Positions 33,050 through 42,958 of a DNA stretch of 55,684 nucleotides are shown here, piece after piece (the stretch's first letter is position 1; each line of letters begins with the position of its first letter). The notes beneath the pieces are model-generated. The model was given only the letters and a program-made list of their open reading frames with translations, was not told where the DNA came from and did no database searches. Made by a program: the position numbers and the translations under genes. Source of the DNA: an uncultured Phocaeicola sp. (lineage in GTDB: Bacteria > Bacteroidota > Bacteroidia > Bacteroidales > Bacteroidaceae); contig CALUJS010000018.1 of the NCBI GenBank assembly GCA_944321015.1, positions 1-55,684 of the forward strand. Reading direction: 5' to 3'.

Positions 33050-36000
33050 TTAGAATTCCAGGTTGATGTTGATGCCGTAGCTGCGGGTCGAGGGGAGCTG
33101 TCCCATCTCCACGCCTTGCACGATGCTGGAGCCGTTGAGTGCGGCCACTTCGGGGTCGAAAGCAGGGAAGTCGCTCAGGATGAAGAGGTTTCTTCCGTAG
33201 AGCGCCACGACGGCCTTCTTAAAGGGGGTCTTGCCCAGGAATGATTGCGGCAGGGCGTATTCCAGACGCATCTCGCGGAGCTTCAGGAAAGAGGTGTCGA
33301 AAGTGTTCTCTTCCACGTTGGCGCGGCGGTAGTAGGTGTAATACCAGCGTTCGGTGGTCACCACGATGTCATTGGGGCGGTAGGTGCCGTCGCCGTTGTC
33401 AATCACGCCGTCGCCCACCATGTACACGCCTCCGATTGAGGGCAGTCCGGCTGCGGCCAGGCGCGGGTCGTCGCCGGCGATGTAGTAGTGCGTGCCGGGC
33501 AGACGTCCGTTGAGCGTGTGCTCCAGTTTACCCAGCTCGGTGAGTTTGTGGTGTGTCTGCGAGTAGGCCATGCCTTTCCATTGTCCGTCGATGAGGAAGC
33601 TGAACTTGAAGTCCTTGTAGCGGAACTCGTTGTAGAATCCGCCTTTCCACTTCGGCGTGGCAGTGCCCACGTATTCGATTTCGGTAGACTGCACGGGAAG
33701 TCCGGTGGAACCGTCGATGACCACCTGCCCATCTTCGTTGCGCACGGTCTTGCAGCCCCAGATGTCGCCCACGCTGCCGCCTACCTTGCCCACCAGATAG
33801 GCCGCGCCCACCTGGGAGATGATTTGATAGTCGTCGCTGCCTTCGGCCAGTTCCAGAATGCGGTTCTTGTTCTTCGACCACGTGACGGTGGTGTTCCACT
33901 GGAAGTCCTTGGTCTTCACCGGAGTGGCGTTGAAGGTGATTTCAATGCCCCGGTTGCGCACCTTTCCGGCATTGATGATGCCACTGGTGTAGCCGCTGGA
34001 AGCGTCGAGCGGGGAGCTGATGATTTGGTTCTTCGTGATGTTCTGGTAGTAGGTGAAGTCCAGCCCGATGCGGTTGTTGAACATGCGGAAGTCGGTACCT
34101 ATCTCGTAGCTGGTGGAGATTTCCGGCTTGAGATCGGTGTTGTAGAGCGTCGAGGGATTCACGGCTGAGCCGGGGAAGTTGCTTGTCTCGTAATACTTCA
34201 TAGTGCTGTAGGGGTCGGTGTCGTTGCCCACCTGAGCCCATGAGGCGCGGAGCTTGAAGAAGCTGATTTGCTCGGGCAGGTCGAAGATGTCCGTCATGCT
34301 GGCGCTGGCCGACACGGAGGGATAGAAGAACGAGCGGTTGTCCTTCGGCAGGGTGGACGACCAGTCGTTGCGTCCGGTCACGTCGAGGAAGAGGAGATCC
34401 TTGTAGTTGAAATTGGCCGAAAAGTAGACGCTGTTGATGGCCTTGCGGATGCGCTCCGAGGTGACATGGGGATTGGACACGCCGTTGGAGAGCTTGTAGA
34501 TGCCCGGTGTGACGAGGCCCGTGACGGAAGCGCCCAGGTAGGAGTAGTTGCGGCGCATGAGGTTGCCGCCCACCGAGGCGTTGACGGAAAGGCCGTTGTA
34601 GAACGAATCGTGGTAGGAAAGGAGCACGTCGCTGTTGATTTCATAGTCGGTGACTTTCTCCTGCTTGTAGTAGCCGTCGGCAAACACAATGTCGCTGATG
34701 GGGCGGCGTTGGCCGCGTTCGTCGGAATACATCTGGATGCCCGAACGCACCATGAGGTCGAATTTGGGCGAGAGGGTCAGGTTGGCCGTGAGGCTGTTGA
34801 TGAACTCGTCCTTCTTCGAGGAGTTGGTAGACTCGTAGAGGATGACGTAGGGGTTGGCCAGATAGGTGGTGAACGGCATGAGCTGCTGTATGTTCTCGCG
34901 CCCGTTGTACCAGCGCGGCTTGAACCATTCCAGGTCGATGTTGGCGTTCTGGAAGATGAGCCAGTAGGGGATGGAGTTGCTGTTGTAGCCCAATCCCGGC
35001 GTGTTGTCTATCTTGCGGTGCGTGTAGCTGGAGCGCAGGTTGATGCTCAGGTTGCGCGAGATTTGCGTGCGTGCGCTTACCGATGCCACGGTGCGGTTGA
35101 AGCCCGTGTTGGGCAGAATCCATTTGTTGTCCGTGTAGGTGAGCGAGGCACGCACGGAGTTGCCGTTGCCCCAATTGTTGCTCACGGCCACACTGTTGGT
35201 GCTGGTGATGCCGGTGCGGAACAGGCCCTTGCGGTTGTTCTTGTAGGGCACCCACGGCGTGGGGTTGGCGCCCATGGCCTGCGTTTCGGGGTCGTACTGG
35301 TAGTAGAGCTTGTCCGGGTCGAAGCGCGGACCGAAGTCGGCCACGGAGATGTGGCCCGTGTCGCTGTATCCGTCGAGAGTCTGGCCCGACTCATAATAGA
35401 GGTAATAAAGCTCGTTGTCCTTGTTGAAGGCGGGATAACCCTGTCCGAACTCATACTGGTAGTCGGGGAAGTTCATGGCCTGGTCGAAGCTCGTGTTCGA
35501 GTTGAACGACACGCCGAGTCCTTTCGATGCGGAGTTGGCTGTCTTGGTAGTAATCATGATGACGCCGTTGGCCGCGCGCGAACCGTAGAGGGCGGTGGCG
35601 CTGGTGCCTTTGAGTACCTGTATGCTTTCGATGTCGTCCACGTTGAGGTCGGAGAAACCCGTACCGAAGTCCACCGGGAGTTCCGAGTTGGCGCCTGCGC
35701 CGTAAGCAAAGCCCGAGTTGGTGATGGTGTTGCTCAGGGGCACGCCGTCGACCACGATGAGGGCGTTGTTGCCGTTCTGGTTCAGGGAGACATCGCCGCG
35801 GAGGCTGATGCGCGAGGTTCCGATGGGTCCGCCGGGAGTGACAATGTTCAGGCCGGCCACCTTGCCGCTCAGGCCGGAAGTCCAGCTGGCCGGCATGGCG
35901 TTGCTCAACATGTCGTTTTCCACTTTTGTCGTAGAGAAACCCAAGCCTTTTTCTTCACGCTTGATGCCGAGGGCGGTCACCACGACCTCGCCCAGCTCTT

Positions 36001-36343
36001 GGGATTCTTCTTCGAGCGTGATGTCGAGCGTCTGCTCGCCGTTGTATTTCACGGAGCGTGCTATATAGCCCACGTATTGGAAACGGATGACCATCCCCCG
36101 CGCATTGTCGGGCAAACGCAGGGTGTATTTGCCGTCGATGTCGGTGATGGTGCCTTTGCTTTCTTGTCCTTCAATGGTGACGGTCGCTCCGATGAGCGGT
36201 TCCTTGGACGCATCGGAAACTGTGCCGGTGAGCGTGTTCTGTGCCCGCATGACGAGGGAAAAGCCCATCAGAATCATGAAGCACAGCATCCTGCAAGCCG
36301 TGACGGCACATCGGCTCAAGGTCTGTCGTTTACATTTGTTCAT
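33050..36343 (-). CDS. SusC/RagA-family TonB-dependent transporter (locus 2)
   Basis: With the start at ATG 36343 the protein has 1097 residues and a long basic signal region ([20 protein letters not shown] ... SLVMRAQ). A CarboxypepD_reg-like domain follows ([21 protein letters not shown]), then a plug with [21 protein letters not shown], and a barrel ending [10 protein letters not shown]. An ATG 16 codons upstream lacks signal character. First gene of the locus SusC, SusD, esterase, small secreted protein. A 17-bp near-palindrome at 36451-36467 may be its operator. Confidence 0.95.
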   Translation of the reverse strand: MNKCKRQTLSRCAVTACRMLCFMILMGFSLVMRAQNTLTGTVSDASKEPLIGATVTIEGQESKGTITDIDGKYTLRLPDNARGMVIRFQYVGYIARSVKYNGEQTLDITLEEESQELGEVVVTALGIKREEKGLGFSTTKVENDMLSNAMPASWTSGLSGKVAGLNIVTPGGPIGTSRISLRGDVSLNQNGNNALIVVDGVPLSNTITNSGFAYGAGANSELPVDFGTGFSDLNVDDIESIQVLKGTSATALYGSRAANGVIMITTKTANSASKGLGVSFNSNTSFDQAMNFPDYQYEFGQGYPAFNKDNELYYLYYESGQTLDGYSDTGHISVADFGPRFDPDKLYYQYDPETQAMGANPTPWVPYKNNRKGLFRTGITSTNSVAVSNNWGNGNSVRASLTYTDNKWILPNTGFNRTVASVSARTQISRNLSINLRSSYTHRKIDNTPGLGYNSNSIPYWLIFQNANIDLEWFKPRWYNGRENIQQLMPFTTYLANPYVILYESTNSSKKDEFINSLTANLTLSPKFDLMVRSGIQMYSDERGQRRPISDIVFADGYYKQEKVTDYEINSDVLLSYHDSFYNGLSVNASVGGNLMRRNYSYLGASVTGLVTPGIYKLSNGVSNPHVTSERIRKAINSVYFSANFNYKDLLFLDVTGRNDWSSTLPKDNRSFFYPSVSASASMTDIFDLPEQISFFKLRASWAQVGNDTDPYSTMKYYETSNFPGSAVNPSTLYNTDLKPEISTSYEIGTDFRMFNNRIGLDFTYYQNITKNQIISSPLDASSGYTSGIINAGKVRNRGIEITFNATPVKTKDFQWNTTVTWSKNKNRILELAEGSDDYQIISQVGAAYLVGKVGGSVGDIWGCKTVRNEDGQVVIDGSTGLPVQSTEIEYVGTATPKWKGGFYNEFRYKDFKFSFLIDGQWKGMAYSQTHHKLTELGKLEHTLNGRLPGTHYYIAGDDPRLAAAGLPSIGGVYMVGDGVIDNGDGTYRPNDIVVTTERWYYTYYRRANVEENTFDTSFLKLREMRLEYALPQSFLGKTPFKKAVVALYGRNLFILSDFPAFDPEVAALNGSSIVQGVEMGQLPSTRSYGININLEF

Positions 36344-36450
36344 TTGGCCTGTGTGTTTGTTAATAAATAGGTAGTTTTTAAAACATTGCAAAAGAACAAT
36401 GTCTGCATTACAGGCCTATATCAATCTTGCTACATGACGGAAACAAATGT

Positions 36451-36467
36451 GTTGCAACGGTTGTAAC
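36451..36467. promoter_or_regulatory. Candidate operator upstream of SusC-2
   Basis: GTTGCAACGGTTGTAAC reads the same on both strands except for one symmetrical pair and the centre base. It lies 108 bases upstream of the SusC-2 start. No regulator gene is adjacent. Confidence 0.45.
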
Positions 36468-36501
36468 GAGTGTGTCAATGAACCCGTTAACACACACCAA
36501 C

Positions 36502-36546
36502 GCGGGCCGCACGCCTTCCTGCCAAAGCAAGAAGCCTGCGGCCCGC
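36502..36546 (-). terminator. Hairpin after the iron alcohol dehydrogenase gene
   Basis: A GC stem, GCGGGCCGCACGC with GCCTGCGGCCCGC (one mismatch), lies 40 bases past the stop at 36586. It has no T-run, so strength is uncertain. Confidence 0.6.
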
Positions 36547-36585
36547 AAAGGAGAATAACAGCAATTATAATTATCGTTTAACTTA

Positions 36586-37758
36586 TCATCGGTACGACTT
36601 GCGGTAGATGTCGAGCACTTCGTCGTCGGTCAGCGGACGCGGGTCGAGGGTGAAGAGGTTGCCCATCGTGGCGCGGGCGTTCTGCACCATCTTGGGGAAG
36701 TCTTCCTCCTTCAGGCCCCAGTCGCTGAGCTTGATGCCGTAGACGCCACACTCCTTCTGCATGCGCACCAGGGCGTCGATGAAGTCGCTCGGACGGTTGC
36801 TCTTGGCCTCGAGCATGGCGTCGGCCATCTTCATGTAGCGTTTCATGCAGTCGTTGCGGAAGGTCTCGAAGTAGGCTTCGCTGATGGCGATGAGTCCTGC
36901 GCCGTGGGGCAGCTGCGGATAGTAGGCACTCATGGCGTGCTCCATGGAGTGTTCGGAGATGCAGCACGAGGTGCTTTCCACCATGCCGGCCAGGGTGCTG
37001 GCCCAAGCCACTTTGGCGCGTGCCTTCAGGTTGCGTCCGTCCTTGACGGCCACGGGGAGGTATTTGTAGAGCAGGCGGATGGCCTCAAGCGCAAAGAGGT
37101 CGCTGATGGGGGTGGCGCAGTTGGCAATGAAGCCTTCGGCTGCGTGGAAGAAGGCGTCGAAGCCCTGGTAGGCGGTGAGCTGCGGCGGGATGGACACCAT
37201 CAGTTCGGGGTCGATGATGGAGATGGCGGGATAGGTGAGCGGACAGCCGAAGCCTATCTTCTCGTGCACCTCTTCGTTGGTTATCACGGCCCAGGGGTCG
37301 GCCTCGGTGCCGGTGCCTGCGGTGGTGGGGATGGCTATGACGGGCAGCGCGCATTCCACCGCACGGCCCTTGCCGCTTCCGGCGGGAATGTAGTCCCAAT
37401 AGTCGCCCTCGTTGCAGGCCATGATGGCGATGGCTTTGGCCGAGTCAATCGAGCTGCCTCCGCCCAGGCCGACCACCATGTCGCAGCCTTCGGCGCGGCA
37501 TAGGGCCGCTGCCTCCATCACGTGTTGCTTGACGGGGTTGGGGAGTATCTTGTCGAACACCACGGTGTCCACACCGTTTTCCTTGAGGTAACGCTCCACG
37601 TTGCCCAGATAGCCGTACTTGCGCATGGATGTGCCGCCGGAGATGACGATGAGGGCTTTCTTACCAGGCATCTTTTCAGTTGCCAACTTCTTTAACTCGC
37701 CACACCCGAAGAGTATCCTCGTCGGGATGTGCATGCTGAATATTGAATTGCTCGTCAT
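36586..37758 (-). CDS. Iron-containing alcohol dehydrogenase
   Basis: The 390-residue protein is a full-length group III alcohol dehydrogenase, which reduces aldehydes or oxidises alcohols with NAD(P). The nucleotide-binding GGGSSIDSAKAIA (about 98-110), the PTTAGTGTEADPWAVI segment, and the metal ligands Asp and His in GFDAFFHAAEG and HSMEHAMS...PHG are present. It resembles the butanol or 1,3-propanediol dehydrogenase branch. It stands alone, with a -7 box TAGCTTTG at 37784-37791. Confidence 0.93.
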   Translation of the reverse strand: MTSNSIFSMHIPTRILFGCGELKKLATEKMPGKKALIVISGGTSMRKYGYLGNVERYLKENGVDTVVFDKILPNPVKQHVMEAAALCRAEGCDMVVGLGGGSSIDSAKAIAIMACNEGDYWDYIPAGSGKGRAVECALPVIAIPTTAGTGTEADPWAVITNEEVHEKIGFGCPLTYPAISIIDPELMVSIPPQLTAYQGFDAFFHAAEGFIANCATPISDLFALEAIRLLYKYLPVAVKDGRNLKARAKVAWASTLAGMVESTSCCISEHSMEHAMSAYYPQLPHGAGLIAISEAYFETFRNDCMKRYMKMADAMLEAKSNRPSDFIDALVRMQKECGVYGIKLSDWGLKEEDFPKMVQNARATMGNLFTLDPRPLTDDEVLDIYRKSYR

Positions 37759-37783
37759 GGTAATACTGGTTAAAGTGATATGA

Positions 37784-37791
37784 CAAAGCTA
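37784..37791 (-). promoter_or_regulatory. Promoter of the iron alcohol dehydrogenase gene, -7 element
   Basis: TAGCTTTG on the minus strand, 26 bases before the start codon. No TTTG is found at the right spacing. Confidence 0.5.
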
Positions 37792-37884
37792 CGAAATAAA
37801 TATTAAGTTGTACGCTTTATCGCCCACTTTTTTTTGCATCGCCCCCGTTTTTTCTTCGTTTCCCGCCGATTGTATATATATTAA

Positions 37885-37940
37885 GGTGGAGAGGGGACAA
37901 GGGTTCAGTTGACGAGAAGCAGCCTCGTCCCCTCGTTAAA
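37885..37940. repeat. GTTGACGAG/CCTCGTC repeat (family 6)
   Basis: GGGTTCAGTTGACGAG, a short spacer and CCTCGTCCCCTCGTT. The same text occurs twice more at 38200-38275 and once at 19725-19785. Confidence 0.6.
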
Positions 37941-38160
37941 AACAGCGAAGCTGTTGAACAATGCGTAACCGCTGTGTGGCGCGGAATGCGCCACCTGCGG
38001 ACAAACCATCTAGCACGAGCGACCTCAACGAGGTCGAACTCCACAAGCCTCTTCCCCATTCGACCTCTTCAAGGTCGTGACCTACATGCTCACACTTCCG
38101 CAGGTGTCGCATCCCGCGCCACCTGCGGTTACACATGGTAGAACGGTTTCACCGTTCACC
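37930..38160. repeat. Mosaic repeat family 1, copy upstream of pckA
   Basis: Modules present are AACAGCGAAGCTGTTG, GTAACCGCTGTGTGGCGC, GCGCCACCTGCGG, CGACCTCAACGAGGTCG, CGACCTCTTCAAGGTCG, CCGCAGGTGTCGC, GCGCCACCTGCGGTT and GAACGGTTTCACCGTTC. The 37759-38610 gap holds this copy, family 6, a family 4 array and the pckA leader, and no gene. Confidence 0.88.
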
Positions 38161-38199
38161 CCACAACATCCCCACGCTCCCCGGTGCAGACCTCAGGGT

Positions 38200-38275
38200 T
38201 CAGTTGACGAGGACTCAGGGACAAGTTGACAAGGGGCAGCCTCGTCCACTCGTCAACTAAAAACCTCGTCCACTC
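38200..38275. repeat. GTTGACGAGG/CCTCGTC repeat, tandem copy (family 6)
   Basis: CAGTTGACGAGG, ACAAGTTGACAAGG, CCTCGTCCACTCGTCAACT and CCTCGTCCACTC follow each other and can fold into alternative hairpins. Confidence 0.6.
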
Positions 38276-38277
38276 CC

Positions 38278-38385
38278 TCCATATGCCTGCCCGCGAGCGG
38301 ACATATGCGCGCCCGTGAGCGGGAATATCGCGGCCCGCAGGCGGACATATGGAGGCTCGCGGGCACGGATTGCGGGCGTCCGCAC
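38278..38385. repeat. GC-palindrome/ATAT array (family 4)
   Basis: About five units such as CCCGCGAGCGGACATATG, CCCGTGAGCGGGAATAT and CCCGCAGGCGGACATATG follow in tandem. Each is a GC dyad closed by ATAT. Confidence 0.8.
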
Positions 38386-38482
38386 GCCCCTCTCACGCCC
38401 CGCCGACTGTTACATAAATATAAAACAATCGGAATTAAGGAAATATTTCTCTAATATATTTCCTTCACATCAAATAATATAC

Positions 38483-38490
38483 TACTTTTG
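38483..38490 (+). promoter_or_regulatory. pckA promoter, -7 element
   Basis: TACTTTTG matches TAnnTTTG; an imperfect -33 TTTC lies 20 bases upstream. It predicts a leader of about 115 bases that contains a small stem ACTTTCG/CGAAAG near 38520-38535. Confidence 0.6.
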
Positions 38491-38610
38491 CACCCGATAA
38501 ACAAGGCGGACGCAAACGGACTTTCGAGGCGAAAGCCGGAACGTTTCGCAAGGAAAGACCAAAAGGATAATTCTATTCATTATATATTACAACTAAAAAA
38601 TTCTACAACA

Positions 38611-40218
38611 ATGGCAAATCTGGATCTGAGCAAGTATGGGATTACCGACGTGAAGGAAATCCTGCACAACCCGTCTTACGACGTACTTTTCGCTGAAGAG
38701 ACCAAAGCCGGTTTGGAAGGCTACGAAAAAGGCCAGGTGACCGAACTGGGCGCTGTGAACGTGATGACCGGCATCTACACCGGACGTTCTCCTAAGGACA
38801 AATTCTTTGTGTACAACGAAGCCAGCAAGGACACCGTGTGGTGGACTTCCGACGAATATAAGAACGACAACAAGCCCTGCTCCGAAGAGGCTTGGGCCGA
38901 CCTCAAGGCCAAGGCCGTGAAGCAGCTCAGCGGCAAGCGTCTGTTTGTTGTCGACACCTTCTGCGGCGCCAACCCCGCCACCCGCCTGAAAGTGCGCTTC
39001 ATCATGGAAGTGGCATGGCAGGCTCACTTCGTGACCAACATGTTCATCCGTCCGACTGAAGAAGAACTTGCCAACTACGGCGAGCCCGACTTCGTTTCCT
39101 TCAACGCAGCCAAGGCCAAGGTTGACAACTACAAGGAGCTGGGCCTCAACTCCGAGACCGCTACCGTGTTCAACCTCAAGACCAACGAGCAGGTCATCCT
39201 CAACACATGGTATGGCGGTGAGATGAAGAAAGGTATCTTCTCCATCATGAACTACCTCAACCCGCTGCGCGGCATTGCTTCCATGCACTGCTCGGCCAAC
39301 ACCAACATGGAAGGCACCGACACGGCTATCTTCTTCGGCCTCTCTGGCACCGGAAAGACCACCCTCTCGACCGACCCGAAACGTCTGCTCATCGGCGACG
39401 ACGAGCACGGATGGGACGACGAAGGCGTGTTCAACTACGAAGGCGGATGCTATGCCAAGGTCATCAACCTCGACAAGGAGAGCGAGCCGGACATCTACAA
39501 CGCCATCAAGCGCGACGCCCTGTTGGAGAACGTGACCGTGGACGCCAACGGCAAAATCGACTTCGCCGACAAGAGCGTGACCGAGAACACCCGCGTGTCC
39601 TACCCCATCTATCACATCAACAACATCGTGAAGCCCGTTTCCAAAGGTCCTCACGCACACCAGGTCATCTTCCTCTCGGCTGATGCCTTCGGCGTATTGC
39701 CCCCGGTATCCATCCTGAACCCCGAGCAGACCCAATACTACTTCCTCTCCGGCTTCACCGCCAAGCTCGCCGGAACCGAGCGCGGCATCACCGAGCCGAC
39801 TCCGACTTTCTCTGCCTGCTTCGGCGCAGCCTTCCTGAGCCTGCACCCCACCAAATATGCAGAAGAGCTGGTTAAGAAGATGACCCGCGTGGGCGCCAAG
39901 GCATACTTGGTGAACACCGGCTGGAACGGCACGGGCAAGCGCATCTCCATCCGCGACACCCGCGGCATCATCGACGCCATCCTCGACGGTTCCATCGACA
40001 AGGCCCCGACGAAGACCATCCCGTACTTCGACTTCGTGGTTCCGACCGAACTGCCGGGCGTTGACCCGAACATCCTCGACCCGCGCGACACCTACAAGTG
40101 CGCTTGCGAGTGGGAAGAGAAGGCCAAAGACCTCGCCGGACGCTTCATCAAGAACTTCGCCAAGTTCACCGGAAACGAAGCCGGAAAGGCTCTCGTGGCT
40201 GCCGGCCCGAAACTCTAA
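38611..40218 (+). CDS. pckA: Phosphoenolpyruvate carboxykinase (ATP)
   Basis: With the start at ATG 38611 the enzyme has 535 residues, the normal length; an upstream in-frame ATG would extend through the leader. It interconverts oxaloacetate and PEP with ATP/ADP; in succinate- and propionate-forming Bacteroidales it mainly carboxylates PEP. Seen are [10 protein letters not shown] (about 50), the metal/substrate region [16 protein letters not shown], the P-loop [11 protein letters not shown] and kinase-2 [18 protein letters not shown], and [14 protein letters not shown] strong terminator follows at 40247-40281. Codon use is strongly biased, as expected for a highly expressed gene. Confidence 0.98.
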   Translation: MANLDLSKYGITDVKEILHNPSYDVLFAEETKAGLEGYEKGQVTELGAVNVMTGIYTGRSPKDKFFVYNEASKDTVWWTSDEYKNDNKPCSEEAWADLKAKAVKQLSGKRLFVVDTFCGANPATRLKVRFIMEVAWQAHFVTNMFIRPTEEELANYGEPDFVSFNAAKAKVDNYKELGLNSETATVFNLKTNEQVILNTWYGGEMKKGIFSIMNYLNPLRGIASMHCSANTNMEGTDTAIFFGLSGTGKTTLSTDPKRLLIGDDEHGWDDEGVFNYEGGCYAKVINLDKESEPDIYNAIKRDALLENVTVDANGKIDFADKSVTENTRVSYPIYHINNIVKPVSKGPHAHQVIFLSADAFGVLPPVSILNPEQTQYYFLSGFTAKLAGTERGITEPTPTFSACFGAAFLSLHPTKYAEELVKKMTRVGAKAYLVNTGWNGTGKRISIRDTRGIIDAILDGSIDKAPTKTIPYFDFVVPTELPGVDPNILDPRDTYKCACEWEEKAKDLAGRFIKNFAKFTGNEAGKALVAAGPKL

Positions 40219-40246
40219 ACGGGTTAAACATAACATACTACCAAGG

Positions 40247-40281
40247 AAAGGGGAATCCTGCGCCGTGCGGGATTCCCTTTT
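40247..40281 (+). terminator. pckA terminator
   Basis: AAAGGGGAATCC and GGATTCCCTTTT form a stem with a short GC loop and a following T-rich stretch. Confidence 0.88.
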
Positions 40282-40338
40282 CTGCTTTTATTAACACGAT
40301 ATTTTCCCACATCCGCGCGGCTTTTCCCATAAACTGCT

Positions 40339-40346
40339 TATATTTG
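40339..40346 (+). promoter_or_regulatory. Promoter of the envelope redox operon, -7 element
   Basis: TATATTTG lies 24 bases before ATG 40370. The -33 position has only a TTTT-like match at poor spacing. Confidence 0.6.
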
Positions 40347-40369
40347 CGCTGATAACCAAACGAAACGAC

Positions 40370-40732
40370 ATGAAGAAGCAAATCATCGGACTCATGCTGC
40401 TCTGCGGCGGCGCTTTCCTCGGCTCTTGCGAGGAGAAAAGCCGCGTGGACGAACTCAGGGACTTCATCGAACAGGTGAAGGAGGAAGGCAGCGACTACAC
40501 CGAAAAACAATGGGAGGAGGCCAACGAGAAATTCGGCAGCCTGCTCGAAAAGGCCGAAGAAATGAAAAACCTCACGCCCGAAGAGTGGGAAGAGATTGGC
40601 CGCCTGCAGGGCGAATATGCCGCCACGGCTTTCAAGAACCAGGCCGGAAAGACGCTGGAGAAGGCCGGAGCCATCATCAACGGCTTCCTTGAGGGCCTAT
40701 CGGAAGGCGAAGAGAAAGGCGAAAGCAACTAA
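40370..40732 (+). CDS. Small helical lipoprotein (DUF6565-like)
   Basis: The 120-residue protein starts MKKQIIGLMLLCGGAFLGSCEEK, with Cys20 as lipid anchor. The rest is charged and helical (VDELRDFIEQVKEEGSDYTE, EEWEEIGRLQGEYAATAFKN), probably a short coiled coil. I recall the DUF6565 family for this pattern but cannot confirm it. It is first in a likely three-gene unit; the next gene starts 18 bases later. Confidence 0.72.
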   Translation: MKKQIIGLMLLCGGAFLGSCEEKSRVDELRDFIEQVKEEGSDYTEKQWEEANEKFGSLLEKAEEMKNLTPEEWEEIGRLQGEYAATAFKNQAGKTLEKAGAIINGFLEGLSEGEEKGESN

Positions 40733-40750
40733 CCCAATACACATACGTCT

Positions 40751-41401
40751 ATGAAAGCATTGAAAGGAATCATCGGAGGCCTGTGCCTCTGCGCTGCCTT
40801 GGGCAGCTGCGCGCCCACGGCGCAAAACAACGAGCCCACCGACACGCTCACAGTGGACATGGCTCCAATCGTAAAGGAAAACATCATGACGCGCCGCAGC
40901 ATCCGCAAGTATCAGCCGCAGGCGGTAGGCCGCGACACGATGCAGACCATCCTGGAGTGTGGCATCAACGCGCCCAACGGCCAGAACAAGCAGTCGTGGG
41001 AGGTGCGCGTGGTGGACAACCCGGAGTTCATCAACGGCATCACCGAGGTCTACAAGAAGGCCAACCCGAAGGTGGCCGAAGACCCGTCGTTCAAGAACAT
41101 GTTCCGCAACGCGCCCACGGTGGTGTTCATCGCCCGCGACCCGTCCTACGACTTTTCGCAGATTGACTGCGGCCTGCTGAGCGGCAACATGATGCTCTCC
41201 GCCTGGTCGATGGGCATCGGCTCGTGCTGCCTGGGCGGCCCCGTGCGCTTCATGCTCACCGACAAGGAAGCGGCTCCCTATCTGGAGAAGCTGGGCTTCA
41301 GCGACGGCTACGAGCTGACCCTCTGCATCGCCTTCGGCTATCCCGACGAGGCTCCCGCCGCCAAACCGCGCGACATGGGCAAAGTGAAATTCGTGGACTG
41401 A
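40751..41401 (+). CDS. Nitroreductase-family lipoprotein
   Basis: This 216-residue protein is a nitroreductase fold enzyme (FMN-binding motif RRSIRKYQPQAV, then INAPNGQNKQSWEVRVVD, then MGIGSCCLGGPVRFM), which would reduce a substrate with reduced FMN. Unusually, it starts with a lipoprotein signal, MKALKGIIGGLCLCAALGSC, with Cys20 as anchor, so it should be attached to a membrane outside the cytosol. Neighbours are a small lipoprotein and an exported thioredoxin-like protein, suggesting a linked redox function in the envelope. Confidence 0.9.
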   Translation: MKALKGIIGGLCLCAALGSCAPTAQNNEPTDTLTVDMAPIVKENIMTRRSIRKYQPQAVGRDTMQTILECGINAPNGQNKQSWEVRVVDNPEFINGITEVYKKANPKVAEDPSFKNMFRNAPTVVFIARDPSYDFSQIDCGLLSGNMMLSAWSMGIGSCCLGGPVRFMLTDKEAAPYLEKLGFSDGYELTLCIAFGYPDEAPAAKPRDMGKVKFVD

Positions 41402-41435
41402 ACCCGCATATTGACAACCTAAACATTACATCATC

Positions 41436-41941
<506 letters not shown>

Positions 41942-41945
<4 letters not shown>

Positions 41946-42012
41946 ATGAAGAATTAAGAATGTAGAATGAAGAATGGCCGTGCGGCATCATAGTCGACGG
42001 CGATTCTTCATT
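41942..42012. terminator. Convergent terminator-like repeat (AAGAATTAAGAAT family)
   Basis: GAAGAAT ... ATTCTTC arms with a GGCCGTGCGGC centre fill the gap between the convergent thioredoxin and ppx genes. It probably ends transcription from both sides. Confidence 0.7.
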
Positions 42013-42958
42013 TACCCATGTTCATCAGCTCGCGCAGGCGGCGGGCCTTGTGCTCTTCGTAGATTTCGTCGATGATGCCGTCGGAGAGGCCGATGACCGG
42101 CACGTAGATATACTCCGCCGAGACGAGTCCGGCCACGAGCAGGAAGATGTGGCCGGCGGGCACGATGACGTCCGCACGGTCGGGCTTGAGGTCGAACTTC
42201 GCCATGCGCTCCTCCACGCTGAGGGCGGAGAGCTGTTCGTGGAGCCCACGCAGGGTGTCCACCGTCATGCGGCCCAGACGCTTGTCCTTCTGCTCGGCCA
42301 GGCGGTAGAGCTTGTTGATGTTGCCGCCGGAGCCCACGATGTTGATGCCGGGGTAAGACTGCGCCAGGGCGGCGAGGTCGCCCTTCAGGCGTTGCCACTC
42401 CGTGTCGGCCACGGCCCGGTTGAGCATGCGCACGGTGCCCACGTTGTAGGAACGGCTGCACACGAGCTGCCCTTCCGACAGCAGATTGACCTCCGTGCTG
42501 CCTCCGCCCACGTCGACATACATGTAGTTGCCCCGGCGGTCGCCCATGTAGGTGAGGTGGTTGTTGTAGATGATGCGCGCCTCCTCCTGTCCGTCGATGA
42601 TTTCCACGCGGATGCCCGCCTTCCGGGCGATGCGCCTGATGACGGCCGAACCGTTGCGGGCGTCGCGCATGGCCGAGGTGGCGCAGGCACGATAGTCCTC
42701 CACGTCGTACACCCGCATGAGTTGCCGGTAAGCCTTCATGAGGCGCACCATGTCTTTGGCTTTCTTGTCCGATATGGCGCCTGTGGCAAACACGTCGAAG
42801 CCCAGGCGCATGGGCACGCGCACCATGAGCACCTTGCTCATCTCCGGCGTGCCGCCGGTCTCCTCCACATGCTTAATGAGCAGCCGCACGGCGTTCGAGC
42901 CGATGTCTATGGCGGCATAGTTGGTTCCGTATCCGGTCAAAATCTTGTCTGTCATCAT
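42008..42958 (-). CDS. Ppx/GppA phosphatase family protein
   Basis: The 316-residue protein has the sugar-kinase/Hsp70-like fold of exopolyphosphatase and pppGpp phosphatase: YAAIDIGSNAVRLLI (phosphate 1), the catalytic Glu region IDGQEEARIIYN, and YVDVGGGSTEVNL (phosphate 2). It is a short form without the C-terminal HD domain of E. coli Ppx. It overlaps the polyphosphate kinase gene by four bases, so polyphosphate turnover is the likely role; pppGpp hydrolysis is possible. Confidence 0.92.
   Translation of the reverse strand: MMTDKILTGYGTNYAAIDIGSNAVRLLIKHVEETGGTPEMSKVLMVRVPMRLGFDVFATGAISDKKAKDMVRLMKAYRQLMRVYDVEDYRACATSAMRDARNGSAVIRRIARKAGIRVEIIDGQEEARIIYNNHLTYMGDRRGNYMYVDVGGGSTEVNLLSEGQLVCSRSYNVGTVRMLNRAVADTEWQRLKGDLAALAQSYPGINIVGSGGNINKLYRLAEQKDKRLGRMTVDTLRGLHEQLSALSVEERMAKFDLKPDRADVIVPAGHIFLLVAGLVSAEYIYVPVIGLSDGIIDEIYEEHKARRLRELMNMGK

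Noticed and set aside
34268..36370. A 700-codon plus-strand frame opposite SusC-2, and similar long antisense frames opposite argS, ppk1, pckA and the carboxylase genes
   Set aside because: All mirror well-supported genes in GC-rich DNA and have no signal, domain or start site of their own.
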